41,692 nt of DNA from an uncultured Eubacteriales bacterium (GCA_900315715.1 ONAH01000034.1:1-41692); one strand, 5' to 3'; counted from the stretch's first letter, positions 25,896-34,333 are shown. The notes: generated by a model from the letters alone, not told the origin. Translations and numbers: made by a program.

Positions 25896-26879
25896 ATGAA
25901 TTGCTACGATGAGGCTTCTCCTATTATCATGGACTATCTTACATACATGAGCGTTATTAAAGGAAAATCCCAAAATACGGTCAACGAATACTTTCTTGAC
26001 CTGCGTACCTTTTTCAGATTTATCAAGAAAAAACGTGGGTTAGTTGCTAATGATTATGAATTTACCGATATTAAGATAAAAGATGTTGACTTAAACCTTA
26101 TAAAAACGGTCACACTTGAAGACGCATACAGCTTTATGCTTTTCTTACAATCTGAAAGAAGCAATTCCGCTCGAACACGTTCCCGTAAGGTTTCATCGTT
26201 AATGTCTTTTTTTGAATATCTCACTAACAGAAAAATGCTTCTTGATAAAAATCCAGTTGCAGAACTTGAAACCCCTAAACCGGGTAAACGATTACCCGTG
26301 TATCTTACTCTTGAACAATGCTATACACTTCTTAATGTAATTGACGGAGAGTTTAAAGAAAGAGATTACTGTATTATTATCCTGTTTCTTAACTGCGGTA
26401 TGCGTTTGTCCGAATTATGCTCTATCAATTACAATAGTATTGTCGGAAACAAACTCAGAATTATCGGAAAAGGCAATAAAGAACGTACCGTCTATCTTAA
26501 TCAGGCGTGCCTTGACGCAATAGCAAATTATATGAAAGTCAGACCTGTTGACGGCGTTAAGGACAAATATGCACTATTTATCAGCCAACGTAAAACCAGA
26601 CTCTCAAACAAGTCTGTTCAGGCTTTAGTGAATAAATATATAGAGAAAAGCGGTTTGGGCGGTCAAGGATTTTCTGTTCATAAACTCAGACACACCTGTG
26701 CAACATTAATGTATCAATACGGTGGTGTGGATATTCGTGTGTTAAAAGAAATTCTTGGACACGAAAACTTAGGCACTACCGAAATATATACTCATCTTGC
26801 AGATGTTCAAATGGAAGACGCCGTTAACGCAAACCCACTTGCAAAATCTGTGTTTAAAAATAATAACAGTGATGAATAA
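25896..26879 (+). CDS. XerC/XerD-like tyrosine recombinase
   Basis: This 327-residue protein has an N-terminal SAM-like core-binding domain (about residues 8-125) and a C-terminal catalytic domain. The catalytic residues are visible: Arg in NCGMRLSEL, Lys in IIGKGNKERTVYL, HKLRHTCAT (His and Arg), His in ILGHENLGTTEIYTH, and the tyrosine in that last motif. Its length and close match to Xer motifs point to chromosome dimer resolution at dif rather than phage integration. A GAGGT site precedes the start. A tRNA locus lies immediately upstream, but there is no phage or integrative-element gene set around it. Confidence 0.88.
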   Translation: MNCYDEASPIIMDYLTYMSVIKGKSQNTVNEYFLDLRTFFRFIKKKRGLVANDYEFTDIKIKDVDLNLIKTVTLEDAYSFMLFLQSERSNSARTRSRKVSSLMSFFEYLTNRKMLLDKNPVAELETPKPGKRLPVYLTLEQCYTLLNVIDGEFKERDYCIIILFLNCGMRLSELCSINYNSIVGNKLRIIGKGNKERTVYLNQACLDAIANYMKVRPVDGVKDKYALFISQRKTRLSNKSVQALVNKYIEKSGLGGQGFSVHKLRHTCATLMYQYGGVDIRVLKEILGHENLGTTEIYTHLADVQMEDAVNANPLAKSVFKNNNSDE

Positions 26880-26883
26880 CAAT

Positions 26884-26918
26884 ATCCCCGACTTGTTTCG
26901 TCGGGGATCGTTTTGTTT
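26884..26918 (+). terminator. Terminator of the recombinase gene
   Basis: ATCCCCGAC and GTCGGGGAT (26884-26908) form a perfect nine-bp stem with a seven-base loop, followed by TTTTGTTTT on the plus strand. Confidence 0.9.
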
Positions 26919-26936
26919 TGTGTTATTCTATTATAC

Positions 26937-27863
26937 TTATCTGTCGGAGAAATTCGCTATTGCTGCTGCAAGCTCCTCATCTGAAAAATTCACCGGTTGT
27001 TCTTCCTCCGGTTCTTTGTTTTCTTTAACCGGTACTTCTTCCTTTTTATCTGTTTCAATATTGTTTGAAACCTCTTCTACAACTGTTGTGCTGTCAAAAA
27101 TCTGTTTTTTCTGCTTCTTTATACCACCTGTTGCTTCAAATTCCAAAAACGATACAGGTATGTTTTTAAGCCTTATCACAACTACCGCTATAAATCCCAG
27201 CATAAGTAATATAAACGCACCAATAAGTGTCGGACTTAGCGCTGAAAGATCAAGCACGCTTTCCTCAGGAAATTTGATACTGTTAACCATTCCCTTTACA
27301 AGATTAAGTTCCGTTTCGGTAGGTTTGTCATTTATTGAGCTAATAATAATTGACAGATCCTGCTTATTATACGTTGTAATAAACTTCTCTGAAAATATTG
27401 TATTGCTGCCTTCATTTTTGTTTTCCAGCACATCAATAAACTTATACGCACCGCTATCATACACTTCGGCACTCAAAACACCGCTGTTCTTTTGTACAGT
27501 TTCTATGGTTGACTGCAACTTCTTTTCGCTTGCTTTTGACATACTATCAAAGCCAAAAACTGTATCAGAGATCTTTACTTCTATCGTAAAAGTTTTATCC
27601 TTATCATATATCAGGTAATAATCGTTGTTGTCGCGAATTACGCTCATAGTTTGTATATAGTCAAAATCACCCGAAGTAAATAGCACATCGTTTTGCTTAA
27701 TTCCCTTTGAAATCACATTCAGATAGGACGGTATCTCCAAGGTCATTGATATTTCAGGCACTTCATAAGTATTCCCTTCTGCCGAAGCATTTACACATAC
27801 ACACAGTACATTTATCAAAAGCAAAAGCATACATAAAATCTTTAACACTCTTTTGTTAACCAA
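26937..27863 (-). CDS. Secreted, membrane-anchored protein of unknown function
   Basis: This 308-residue protein has an N-terminal signal peptide (residues 1-28, ending NASAEG). An extracytoplasmic domain of about 180 residues follows. A membrane segment lies at about residues 212-231 (LIGAFILLMLGFIAVVVIRL), then an acidic cytoplasmic tail ending DEELAAAIANFSDR. The extracellular part resembles the 'photosystem reaction-centre-like' PsbP/DUF1795 layout (IPSYLNVISKGI, DFDYIQTMSVIRDNNDY, FSEKFITTYNKQDL), but this is only a loose impression. Translation starts at a TTG at 27863 with AGGAGGG nine bases upstream. A promoter lies at 27902-27930. Confidence 0.75.
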   Translation of the reverse strand: MVNKRVLKILCMLLLLINVLCVCVNASAEGNTYEVPEISMTLEIPSYLNVISKGIKQNDVLFTSGDFDYIQTMSVIRDNNDYYLIYDKDKTFTIEVKISDTVFGFDSMSKASEKKLQSTIETVQKNSGVLSAEVYDSGAYKFIDVLENKNEGSNTIFSEKFITTYNKQDLSIIISSINDKPTETELNLVKGMVNSIKFPEESVLDLSALSPTLIGAFILLMLGFIAVVVIRLKNIPVSFLEFEATGGIKKQKKQIFDSTTVVEEVSNNIETDKKEEVPVKENKEPEEEQPVNFSDEELAAAIANFSDR

Positions 27864-27901
27864 TACAAAGCCCTCCTGATCGCTATAAATATTGTATTCT
27901 A

Positions 27902-27930
27902 ATTATAGCGATTTTAGAGCTTAAATGCAA
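27902..27930 (-). promoter_or_regulatory. Promoter of the anchored protein gene
   Basis: On the minus strand TTGCAT (27930-27925) and TATAAT (27907-27902) have a 17-base spacer, about 40 bases upstream of the TTG start. Confidence 0.65.
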
Positions 27931-28023
27931 GCTATTAATACAAATAAAAGAAATATCTGAATATCAAACAGACTTACATTAAATTAATCTAATTTTCTAT
28001 GCAACTATCCCTTTACATATCAT

Positions 28024-28072
28024 AAAAAACAAGCTGTTTCAACACCTTCATCACAAAGTGCTGAAACAGCTT
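28024..28072 (-). terminator. Terminator of the asparagine-synthetase-like gene
   Basis: On the minus strand AAGCTGTTTCA pairs with TGAAACAGCTT around a long loop with an inner CAC/GTG pairing, and the stem is followed by TTGTTTTTTA. Confidence 0.85.
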
Positions 28073-28087
28073 TCTACTTACCTTACA

Positions 28088-29614
28088 TCAAAAATATATA
28101 TCATACCATACTATGAATATATAAATTGTCCAAAGCTTCCTCCAAAGATCGCTCTGTCCTCCGATATATGCGTCAAATATTTCATGTATCTTATCAGTAT
28201 TAAAAAACTTCTCTGCTGTTTTTCCGAAAAGCTTTTCACGAACACCTGTGTTGTATCGTTCGTCAGCCATCCAAATTCGTATAGGTACAATAAACCCAAG
28301 TTTCTTTCTGTATGCAATTTCTTCCGGAAGAACCTTTGCGGAAGCCATTCTGAAAGCTACCTTGTTCTGCTCATCATTCACCTTATACTCTGAAGGCATT
28401 CTGGACGCAATATCAAATATTCTGCGGTCTGTCAGCGGCATTCTTATTTCCAATCCGCAAGCCTCACTCATCTTGTCAACGTTAAGGTAGATATCTCCCT
28501 CAAGCCATACCTGTATATCAACATCAGACATTTTTGCAAGCGGATCCATTCCCTCCATACGTTCATACAGATCGCCTACTACGCTTATCGGCAGTACACC
28601 CTCATAATAATTCTTAAGAAGCTTTTTCTTTTCGTCCTCTTTCATTATCATAGTGTTTCCAACATAGAAATCCTTCAAATTATCGCCGTATCGCTGTGCA
28701 TTCCTATACATATTATATCCGCCAAAAAACTCATCCGAACCTTCGCCCGAATAACACAGCTTTGTATGTTCTGCCGTTGCCTTACAAGCTATTGCAAATA
28801 CTATTGCCGAAGCATCTGCCAGTGGCTGTTCCATATTCTCACAAACATACTCAACGGCATCAAAATACTGCTCCGGAGTAATTATTGCAGTGATGTTCTC
28901 TCTGCCAAGAAGCTGAGCTGTCTTTTTTGCAAGTTTCGATTCATCAAAACGCTCATCAGTATATCCGCACGAATCCGACACCTTTGCATCACTCATTGCA
29001 AACACATATGACGAATCTACACCGCCTGACAAAAACGACTCTGCTGTTTCATCATCGTCTTTTACCTCTGTCATTATTTTTGTAAGGGTATTATGGATTT
29101 CATCTGCATATTCCTCAATCGTCTTGCTGGCATCAGGATTAAATGTAGGCTCCCAGTATCTTGTTATCTCTACCTTTCCGTCCTTGAACACAAGACAATG
29201 ACCGGGCATAAGCTTTTTCAGACCTTTAAAGAACGTATTCTCACCGCCGCAATATGTAAGCGTAAGATAAAGCTGAAGCATTTCTTCGTTAAGTTCCTTT
29301 TTAAAGCCTTCCTGGCTTATTATATCTCTGATAAATGTTGAGTGAAGAAGACGTCCATCTTCTGTAATATAGTAGTAAAACGGCTTTGTACCAAAGTGAT
29401 CTCTGATACAAACTATGCTGTCACCATCCTCTATTGCAAAAGCAAACATACCGTACAGATGATCTGCTATATCACAACCCCATTTTTCAAAGCCTTTTGA
29501 TATAATAGTGCGTTCACGTTCCTGTCGTGGCAGTACCTCTGTAATACCAAGTTCTTCATTCAGTGCACGCCAGTTTCTTATATGTCCTCTGTACTCCAAT
29601 AATGTTACACCCAT
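28088..29614 (-). CDS. Asparagine-synthetase homologue without the glutaminase cysteine
   Basis: I start this at 29614 (508 residues) because GGGAGGA lies upstream at normal distance. AsnB normally begins Met-Cys-Gly, with Cys as the glutamine-hydrolysing nucleophile. Here the protein begins MGVTLLEYRGHIRNWRALNE, which aligns with the 'NGEIYN' region, so about 50 residues and the cysteine are absent. The rest of the Ntn-like domain follows (HLYGMFAFAIEDG, RDHFGTKPFYYY). The synthetase domain is intact, with the PP-loop in ESFLSGGVDSSYVF and CYSGEGSDEFFGGYNMYR. It may use free ammonia or another amine. Upstream sequence contains no Met-Cys-Gly remnant, and the gene has its own promoter, so it looks intact. 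Confidence 0.85.
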   Translation of the reverse strand: MGVTLLEYRGHIRNWRALNEELGITEVLPRQERERTIISKGFEKWGCDIADHLYGMFAFAIEDGDSIVCIRDHFGTKPFYYYITEDGRLLHSTFIRDIISQEGFKKELNEEMLQLYLTLTYCGGENTFFKGLKKLMPGHCLVFKDGKVEITRYWEPTFNPDASKTIEEYADEIHNTLTKIMTEVKDDDETAESFLSGGVDSSYVFAMSDAKVSDSCGYTDERFDESKLAKKTAQLLGRENITAIITPEQYFDAVEYVCENMEQPLADASAIVFAIACKATAEHTKLCYSGEGSDEFFGGYNMYRNAQRYGDNLKDFYVGNTMIMKEDEKKKLLKNYYEGVLPISVVGDLYERMEGMDPLAKMSDVDIQVWLEGDIYLNVDKMSEACGLEIRMPLTDRRIFDIASRMPSEYKVNDEQNKVAFRMASAKVLPEEIAYRKKLGFIVPIRIWMADERYNTGVREKLFGKTAEKFFNTDKIHEIFDAYIGGQSDLWRKLWTIYIFIVWYDIYF

Positions 29615-29672
29615 TTTTATAATTCCTCCCGAAATGATATTATTCAGCATACTTCAACATATTATTGTAATT

Positions 29673-29701
29673 ATTATATCCTATTTCGCTCTTGTTTGCA
29701 A
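29673..29701 (-). promoter_or_regulatory. Promoter of the asparagine-synthetase-like gene
   Basis: On the minus strand TTGCAA (29701-29696) and TATAAT (29678-29673) have a 17-base spacer. It sits about 60 bases upstream of the start at 29614, supporting that start. Confidence 0.7.
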
Positions 29702-29806
29702 TACGATTGCAGAAGGTTTTTTTCGTTGGGTTATTACTCATGATCTTCCAAAAGCTTAATTATTATTTTTTCAAGTCACAGCTAATAGTATGATAGTTTC
29801 TTTAAC

Positions 29807-29845
29807 AAAAAATCAGGTGCTGTTCGCAAATCGGAACGCACCTGA
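29807..29845 (-). terminator. Terminator of the flavodoxin lipoprotein gene
   Basis: On the minus strand TCAGGTGC and GCACCTGA form a perfect eight-bp stem with a complex loop (an inner GTTC/GAAC can pair), followed by TTTTTT. Confidence 0.88.
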
Positions 29846-29860
29846 CTTACAGTATTGTTT

Positions 29861-31012
29861 TTATTCTCCGTAGCCTAATCCCTCAAGCCACTTTATTATA
29901 TCATCTCTGACGACAGATCTATCATTCTGTGCCTTTTCATCAAGTACACTAAAGCCATCTTTCACCTCAGCACCTGTCTGGAGAGCTTTAATAATTTCAA
30001 ATGTACTTGCATCTCCTGTGCCTCCATATGTACAGAACGGAACAACCTTTTTACCTGTAAAGTCATATGATTCAAAGAACGTGTACATTATCATTGGCAT
30101 ATCGCTCCACCAGATTGGATAACCTACAAAAATCGTATCATATTCGCCTATATTGCTGAAATCTTCCGATATTGCCGGTCTTGCAAATGTATCTTTCTCT
30201 TTCTTTGCATAATCACGAAGCTCATCGTATGATGTTGGATAATTATCATCAAGCGGTGTTATCTCTTTGATATCTGCACCAAGGTAATTTGCTATCATGT
30301 TAGCAACCACACTGGTATTGCCCTCGTCAATTACTCCATTATTCTGCTCTCCCGAACGTGAGAAATACACTACAAGCATTTTCTCCGGCTCTGTATCCGT
30401 ATCTGACGGATTATCTGTCTGTGTATCAGTTTGTGTATCGGTATCTGTTTGAGTATCTGTATTTGTATCGGACGTTGTATCAGTTTCCTTGTCGGTAGAA
30501 GTATCTGTACTGCTTGGGTTCTTTGACGATACACTCGAAGATGAATTCGATGATGTGCTTGACAAACCGCTTGAAGAACTGTTTGATGAACTATTCGATG
30601 AACTATTTAATGAACTGTTTGATGATGCTTTTGAAGATTCCTTTGAAGTATTATTTTCTGTTTTGCTTGTAGTATTATTCTTTTTGCTTGTGGTTGAAGA
30701 TGTCGGCTTACTCGACACAGCACTACTACTGGAACTTTCTTTTTTTATTATGATTTTGCTTGAATTCTTGTCTTTTTCAGACTTGCTTTCTTTGCTTTCA
30801 TTCTTTTGTTCGGTATCTGTTTCGGTACTTTTTGATACGGTACTGCTGGAGGTAACATCGCTGTCGGATACTTCCTCATCGGTATCTGGATACAGAACTC
30901 TGTCAATGTTGATTGTCGATGTTTCTTCATCGGTCGTCTTTTTACCGCAGCCTGCTGCCATAAACAATATTGATACAGCAAGCAAAACTGCAATTACTCT
31001 TTTGATATTCAT
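29861..31012 (-). CDS. Flavodoxin-domain lipoprotein with a Ser/Thr linker
   Basis: I start this at 31012 (384 residues, MNIKRVIAVLL); GGAG lies nine bases upstream, inside an earlier in-frame ATG (31027) that lacks a site. The signal peptide ends in a lipobox FMAAGC, so Cys is lipidated and the protein is held on the outer face of the membrane. A linker of about 180 residues is almost only Ser, Thr, Asn, Lys, Asp and Glu, with a TDTQTD-type repeat. The C-terminal 165 residues are a flavodoxin (PF12682 type): MLVVYFSRSGEQNNG binds FMN phosphate, and VGYPIWWSDMPM and FCTYGGTGD are typical. It probably carries electrons outside the cell. It is co-directional with the coiled-coil gene upstream. 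Confidence 0.88.
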   Translation of the reverse strand: MNIKRVIAVLLAVSILFMAAGCGKKTTDEETSTINIDRVLYPDTDEEVSDSDVTSSSTVSKSTETDTEQKNESKESKSEKDKNSSKIIIKKESSSSSAVSSKPTSSTTSKKNNTTSKTENNTSKESSKASSNSSLNSSSNSSSNSSSSGLSSTSSNSSSSVSSKNPSSTDTSTDKETDTTSDTNTDTQTDTDTQTDTQTDNPSDTDTEPEKMLVVYFSRSGEQNNGVIDEGNTSVVANMIANYLGADIKEITPLDDNYPTSYDELRDYAKKEKDTFARPAISEDFSNIGEYDTIFVGYPIWWSDMPMIMYTFFESYDFTGKKVVPFCTYGGTGDASTFEIIKALQTGAEVKDGFSVLDEKAQNDRSVVRDDIIKWLEGLGYGE

Positions 31013-31047
31013 TTTTTCACTCTCCATTGTTTTTATAAATATTTACC

Positions 31048-31063
31048 GTTTCCTTTTGGAAAC
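31048..31063 (-). other. Small hairpin between two co-directional genes
   Basis: GTTTCC and GGAAAC form a perfect six-bp stem with a four-base loop in the 61-base gap between the coiled-coil gene and the lipoprotein gene. It has no T-run, so it may mark mRNA processing rather than termination. Confidence 0.45.
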
Positions 31064-31073
31064 AGATAAAATA

Positions 31074-33392
31074 TCATCTCTTACGCTTTCTGCCTATTGT
31101 ACAACTCCACCTGCACAATTCGACTGCCTCTCTCCATTTCTCATGAACACTGTCCTGATCAACAAAGAAAAACGGAATAACACCCATACTAACACAGGTA
31201 TCGTCTTTCATAGCCTGAACTATCTCCTTAGGCGGCTCAATCACGTCATCATCGTATTCCCTTGGAACTACATACATCATTACCTGATACACAAACGGTT
31301 CATTCTCATCATTTCTTAGCTGATTTGCGCCTGCAAGAGACTTTTCTGTATCATCGTCAATCATATCTTTATGCTTATTGAAGAAATCTCTTATATCATA
31401 GCACTGAGATATAAACAGCGCCCTGAGCATTTTGGAGCTATCTTTATTATCTATCAAGCGAAGCTCATACTGATCCGTTGTTTTTATGTAGGTAATAATT
31501 CCGTCTGCGGATAGTTTACTGTATTCTCTATATTCCGTTACATCTTTTCTATCTGATACGCTGTCAATAATATTTATCTGCATCAGTGCCTGAGGGTTTA
31601 TCTTCTTCAAGCCCTTTATACATCTGCATAATACCTTATTCAGACTGCTTGCAGGAGATGAATTGCTGCTCTTTGCCTGATACCAAAATATAAACGGTTC
31701 AAGATTATGCTTTATTATGCTGATATTATCGGTGCTTTCAAAACATAAAATATCACTAAAACAATATTCTGATTCATGCGGTTCGGGTGATGAATCCCAC
31801 CCAAACAATACAGTCTGCATCTCTTTGACTCTGTTCTGAGAATCTATGCTTAACTTTCTCTTCTTCAAAACAAAATCGTCTTTGGCAAGGCAATCGGCTT
31901 CAATATTCTCTCTCTTTGTACAGAGCTTGTCATACTCCTCATCTAAGCTTTTTATCTCACTTAAAACATTTTCGGGAAGCTGTTCTAAAAAATCCGGCAT
32001 CTCTGTTAATCGCTTTTTCTCTGCTTCGTCAACCGCATTAACTCTATCCATCTCAATAGCGGCTTTTTTTTCTTTATTTTCCGCTCTTAGTCTAATAAGC
32101 TGTTTGAGTTCCTTATTATACTTTAAGAGTTCTCTCTTTGCTACTGTCAGGCAGTTATTTGCAACCTCTAACTTTTCTTGAATTTCACGGTGAATATTAT
32201 CACGGTAATTCATTGCAATATAATCAATCACCGCGTTATGGTTATAGTAACAGTACATTTGCAAAAAGTGTTTATTATCACTATCGGGCAACAGTTCCCT
32301 AAATATCTCTTTTCTTGCCAATTCCCTCAATAAACCTATTCTTCCAAGTGTAGTTAATTTTACATATGTAACAAAAGACTTTCTGCACAGAAAAAACGTA
32401 CCCACCATCGAAAGTACAAACAACGTAAAGCCTATACTTTCGGAGGAATTATAAAAAACCATCCACAATACCATACCAAGTATCATACCTGCAATAACGG
32501 AAACTAATTTTGCATTATTTTTCCAGTAATCTGTTTTATCACTAAAAAACATCCTAATCACTACAAAATTTACTATATTAGATGTAAATCCGCCCATTGC
32601 AAGCATCATCATTATAACCTGGACATTCTTTACAGCACCATGCAGACCTGCAAGAAAAAACACCATCAAAAAAAGAAAGAACAGAAAAATTATCGCACCT
32701 GACACCACAACTGCAGCTTTCATGCGAACTCTTTCTGTAACATCACCCTTTTCAAGCCTTTTGTACCAATCAGATGCAGCTAATTCTTTTTCTGCATTTA
32801 TTACATCGTCAAATACTCGAAAATTTCTATTTTTCTCTATTATAACATCGCATGGTTTTCTCAACAATTCATCTTGCTTCCTGCTGAGAAATCTTTTCTT
32901 TCTCGACCTGTTCAGAAAATCCTGTACCTTTTTATTTCCTATTGGTACCTCTTTCGTAAAATCTCCTAAATTGCTTTCCTTCCTGCTTAGTTCTTGTACT
33001 TCTGTTTTGAAGATTTCCACTCGATTATAATACGGTCTTACTATCTTGTCAATACCCGCTTTTTTCTTATTATAATCTTCATTCTGTTTATCTAATCGTA
33101 AACCTGCTTCTTCGTTTATCTTCCTTATCTCATCGTCTACCGCTTTATCTGTTTCTACCTTTTTCACTTCCCACTGCTGTTTGAATATTTTCGTTTCACG
33201 TTCAAGCAGATCGGTACGTTGTGTACGGTTGTCTGTAATCTTTACTTCTATTTGTTCAAGTTCTTCCCTTTTTTTACACAAACTTTCATTTGCTTCTTCT
33301 AGTTCCTGTTTTTCTTTTCTCATCTTCTCTGACGCCGAATTATATCTGTATGCGGCATCACGGTACTGCTGATAAGTTACGTTCTTACTCAT
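31074..33392 (-). CDS. Large membrane protein with two coiled coils, function unknown
   Basis: I start this at 33392 (772 residues, MSKNVTYQQY) after GGGGTGG; an in-frame extension to 33428 overlaps it. Residues 1-140 form a charged coiled coil. Four membrane segments follow at about 225-250, 258-282, 296-315 and 320-337. A second coiled coil spans about 415-545. The last 220 residues form a globular domain (EPFIFWYQAK, ADGIITYIKTTDQYELRL, EPFVYQVMMYVVPREYDDD) that I cannot assign. No nucleotide-binding motif is seen. It shares a transcript with the flavodoxin lipoprotein. It is tempting to link it to the tubulin-TIR island 3 kb away, but nothing in the sequence shows this. Confidence 0.8.
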   Translation of the reverse strand: MSKNVTYQQYRDAAYRYNSASEKMRKEKQELEEANESLCKKREELEQIEVKITDNRTQRTDLLERETKIFKQQWEVKKVETDKAVDDEIRKINEEAGLRLDKQNEDYNKKKAGIDKIVRPYYNRVEIFKTEVQELSRKESNLGDFTKEVPIGNKKVQDFLNRSRKKRFLSRKQDELLRKPCDVIIEKNRNFRVFDDVINAEKELAASDWYKRLEKGDVTERVRMKAAVVVSGAIIFLFFLFLMVFFLAGLHGAVKNVQVIMMMLAMGGFTSNIVNFVVIRMFFSDKTDYWKNNAKLVSVIAGMILGMVLWMVFYNSSESIGFTLFVLSMVGTFFLCRKSFVTYVKLTTLGRIGLLRELARKEIFRELLPDSDNKHFLQMYCYYNHNAVIDYIAMNYRDNIHREIQEKLEVANNCLTVAKRELLKYNKELKQLIRLRAENKEKKAAIEMDRVNAVDEAEKKRLTEMPDFLEQLPENVLSEIKSLDEEYDKLCTKRENIEADCLAKDDFVLKKRKLSIDSQNRVKEMQTVLFGWDSSPEPHESEYCFSDILCFESTDNISIIKHNLEPFIFWYQAKSSNSSPASSLNKVLCRCIKGLKKINPQALMQINIIDSVSDRKDVTEYREYSKLSADGIITYIKTTDQYELRLIDNKDSSKMLRALFISQCYDIRDFFNKHKDMIDDDTEKSLAGANQLRNDENEPFVYQVMMYVVPREYDDDVIEPPKEIVQAMKDDTCVSMGVIPFFFVDQDSVHEKWREAVELCRWSCTIGRKRKR

Positions 33393-33451
33393 TATACCAC
33401 CCCATATCAACATTTCTTCTAAATACACATATATACTCCAACTCAGTATAT

Positions 33452-33480
33452 ATTATACTTTACACAAATAAAAATGTCAA
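33452..33480 (-). promoter_or_regulatory. Perfect promoter of the coiled-coil membrane protein gene
   Basis: On the minus strand TTGACA (33480-33475) and TATAAT (33457-33452) are exact consensus with a 17-base spacer, about 60 bases upstream of the start at 33392. Confidence 0.85.
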
Positions 33481-33617
33481 CCTCTTAATAATATTTACAT
33501 AAACCAACGTTTTTCGTAACAAAAGTTGATTGTTTTTTCTATTATATATACATTATATATCAATTTGAAACTTTTTTCCGTGGGGGGAGAATTAGAGTTT
33601 TATTTCTCATAAATGAC

Positions 33618-33652
33618 AATTCTCCTGCCTACATATGGCAGAAGAATTTTTT
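33618..33652. terminator. Hairpin after the cyclophilin gene
   Basis: AATTCT-c-CTGCC and GGCAG-a-AGAATT form an 11-bp stem with one mismatch and a seven-base loop. The T-run is on the plus strand, whereas the cyclophilin gene ends at 33655 on the minus strand. It may protect the mRNA end or be only a weak terminator. Confidence 0.5.
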
Positions 33653-33654
33653 CA

Positions 33655-34173
33655 TCAATATTTAGTTGGCTCAGGATATTCCGTACCAAAAGTTTCAACT
33701 GTAACATTTTTCATTATCTGTGGTTCATAGGGCATATCTCTGAAATTCTTTCTTACAGAAGCAATCTCATCTACTGCATCCATACCCTCTGTTACCATTC
33801 CAAATGCGGCATACTGACCGTCAAGGTATGGTGCATCAGCGTGCATAATAAAAAACTGAGATCCTGCCGAATCAGGGTGGCTTGCTCTTGCCATAGAGAG
33901 AACACCTCTTTTATGCGCAAGGTTATTCTCAAAGCCGTTTGAACTGAACTCACCCTTAATATTGTATCCGGGACCGCCTGTTCCGTTGCCAAGAGGACAA
34001 CCACCCTGTATCATAAATCCCTTTATTACACGGTGAAAAGTAAGACCGTTATAAAAACCTTTTTTTATAAGGGAAATAAAGTTATAAACAGACTGTGGCG
34101 CAATTTCGGGATAGAGCTCTGCTTTAATAAACTTCCCGTTTTCCATCTCAATAGTTACAATAGGATTTGCCAT
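33655..34173 (-). CDS. Peptidyl-prolyl cis-trans isomerase (cyclophilin)
   Basis: I start this at 34173 (172 residues, MANPIVTIEM); AAAGGA lies upstream, and an extension to 34212 has no site. The cyclophilin core is clear: YNFISLIKKGFYNGLTFHRV, IQGGCPLGNGTGGPGYNIKG, GVLSMARASHPDSAGSQFFI and AAFGMVTEGMDAVDEI. The catalytic Arg is in FHRV. There is no signal peptide, so it acts in the cytosol on proline bonds of folding proteins. It is monocistronic. An inverted repeat lies upstream at 34220-34267. Confidence 0.94.
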   Translation of the reverse strand: MANPIVTIEMENGKFIKAELYPEIAPQSVYNFISLIKKGFYNGLTFHRVIKGFMIQGGCPLGNGTGGPGYNIKGEFSSNGFENNLAHKRGVLSMARASHPDSAGSQFFIMHADAPYLDGQYAAFGMVTEGMDAVDEIASVRKNFRDMPYEPQIMKNVTVETFGTEYPEPTKY

Positions 34174-34219
34174 ATTATTATTCCTTTCTTTTGCCGCCAT
34201 AAGGACAGACATTTATATT

Positions 34220-34267
34220 AAGGACAGTGATAAATACTATCTATTGATAAGAATTTATTATGTCCTT
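34220..34267. repeat. Imperfect inverted repeat upstream of the cyclophilin gene
   Basis: The arms AAGGACAGTGATAAAT (34220-34235) and ATTTATTATGTCCTT (34253-34267) are complementary apart from one indel and one mismatch. A further AAGGACAG copy occurs at 34201-34208. This could be an operator or a transcript hairpin. Confidence 0.4.
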
Positions 34268-34290
34268 TTTCACAGTTATTATTCCTAAAC

Positions 34291-34333
34291 AAAAAAGACT
34301 AAGGTTCGGTGATTGCGATCCTCTGCCTTAGTC
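34291..34333 (-). terminator. Terminator of the site-2 protease operon
   Basis: On the minus strand GACTAAGG and CCTTAGTC (34297-34333) form a perfect eight-bp stem with a long loop, followed by TTTTTT. Confidence 0.82.

Noticed and set aside
25896..26879. Tyrosine recombinase next to tRNA genes as an integrase of a genomic island
   Set aside because: The protein has the length and motifs of housekeeping Xer recombinases, the neighbours are ordinary genes, and no repeated tRNA 3' end (attachment site) was seen in the following sequence.
26797..27618. Plus-strand reading frame overlapping the recombinase end and the anchored protein gene
   Set aside because: It runs through the recombinase terminator and antisense to a gene with promoter, signal peptide and ribosome binding site.
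28088..29760. Asparagine-synthetase gene as a frameshifted AsnB with its Cys in another frame
   Set aside because: The upstream 150 bases were read on the minus strand in all frames and contain no Met-Cys-Gly start; a promoter with correct spacing lies there instead.
30489..31319. Long plus-strand reading frame opposite the flavodoxin lipoprotein
   Set aside because: It is the antisense of the Ser/Thr repeat region, has no ribosome binding site and gives a low-complexity product.
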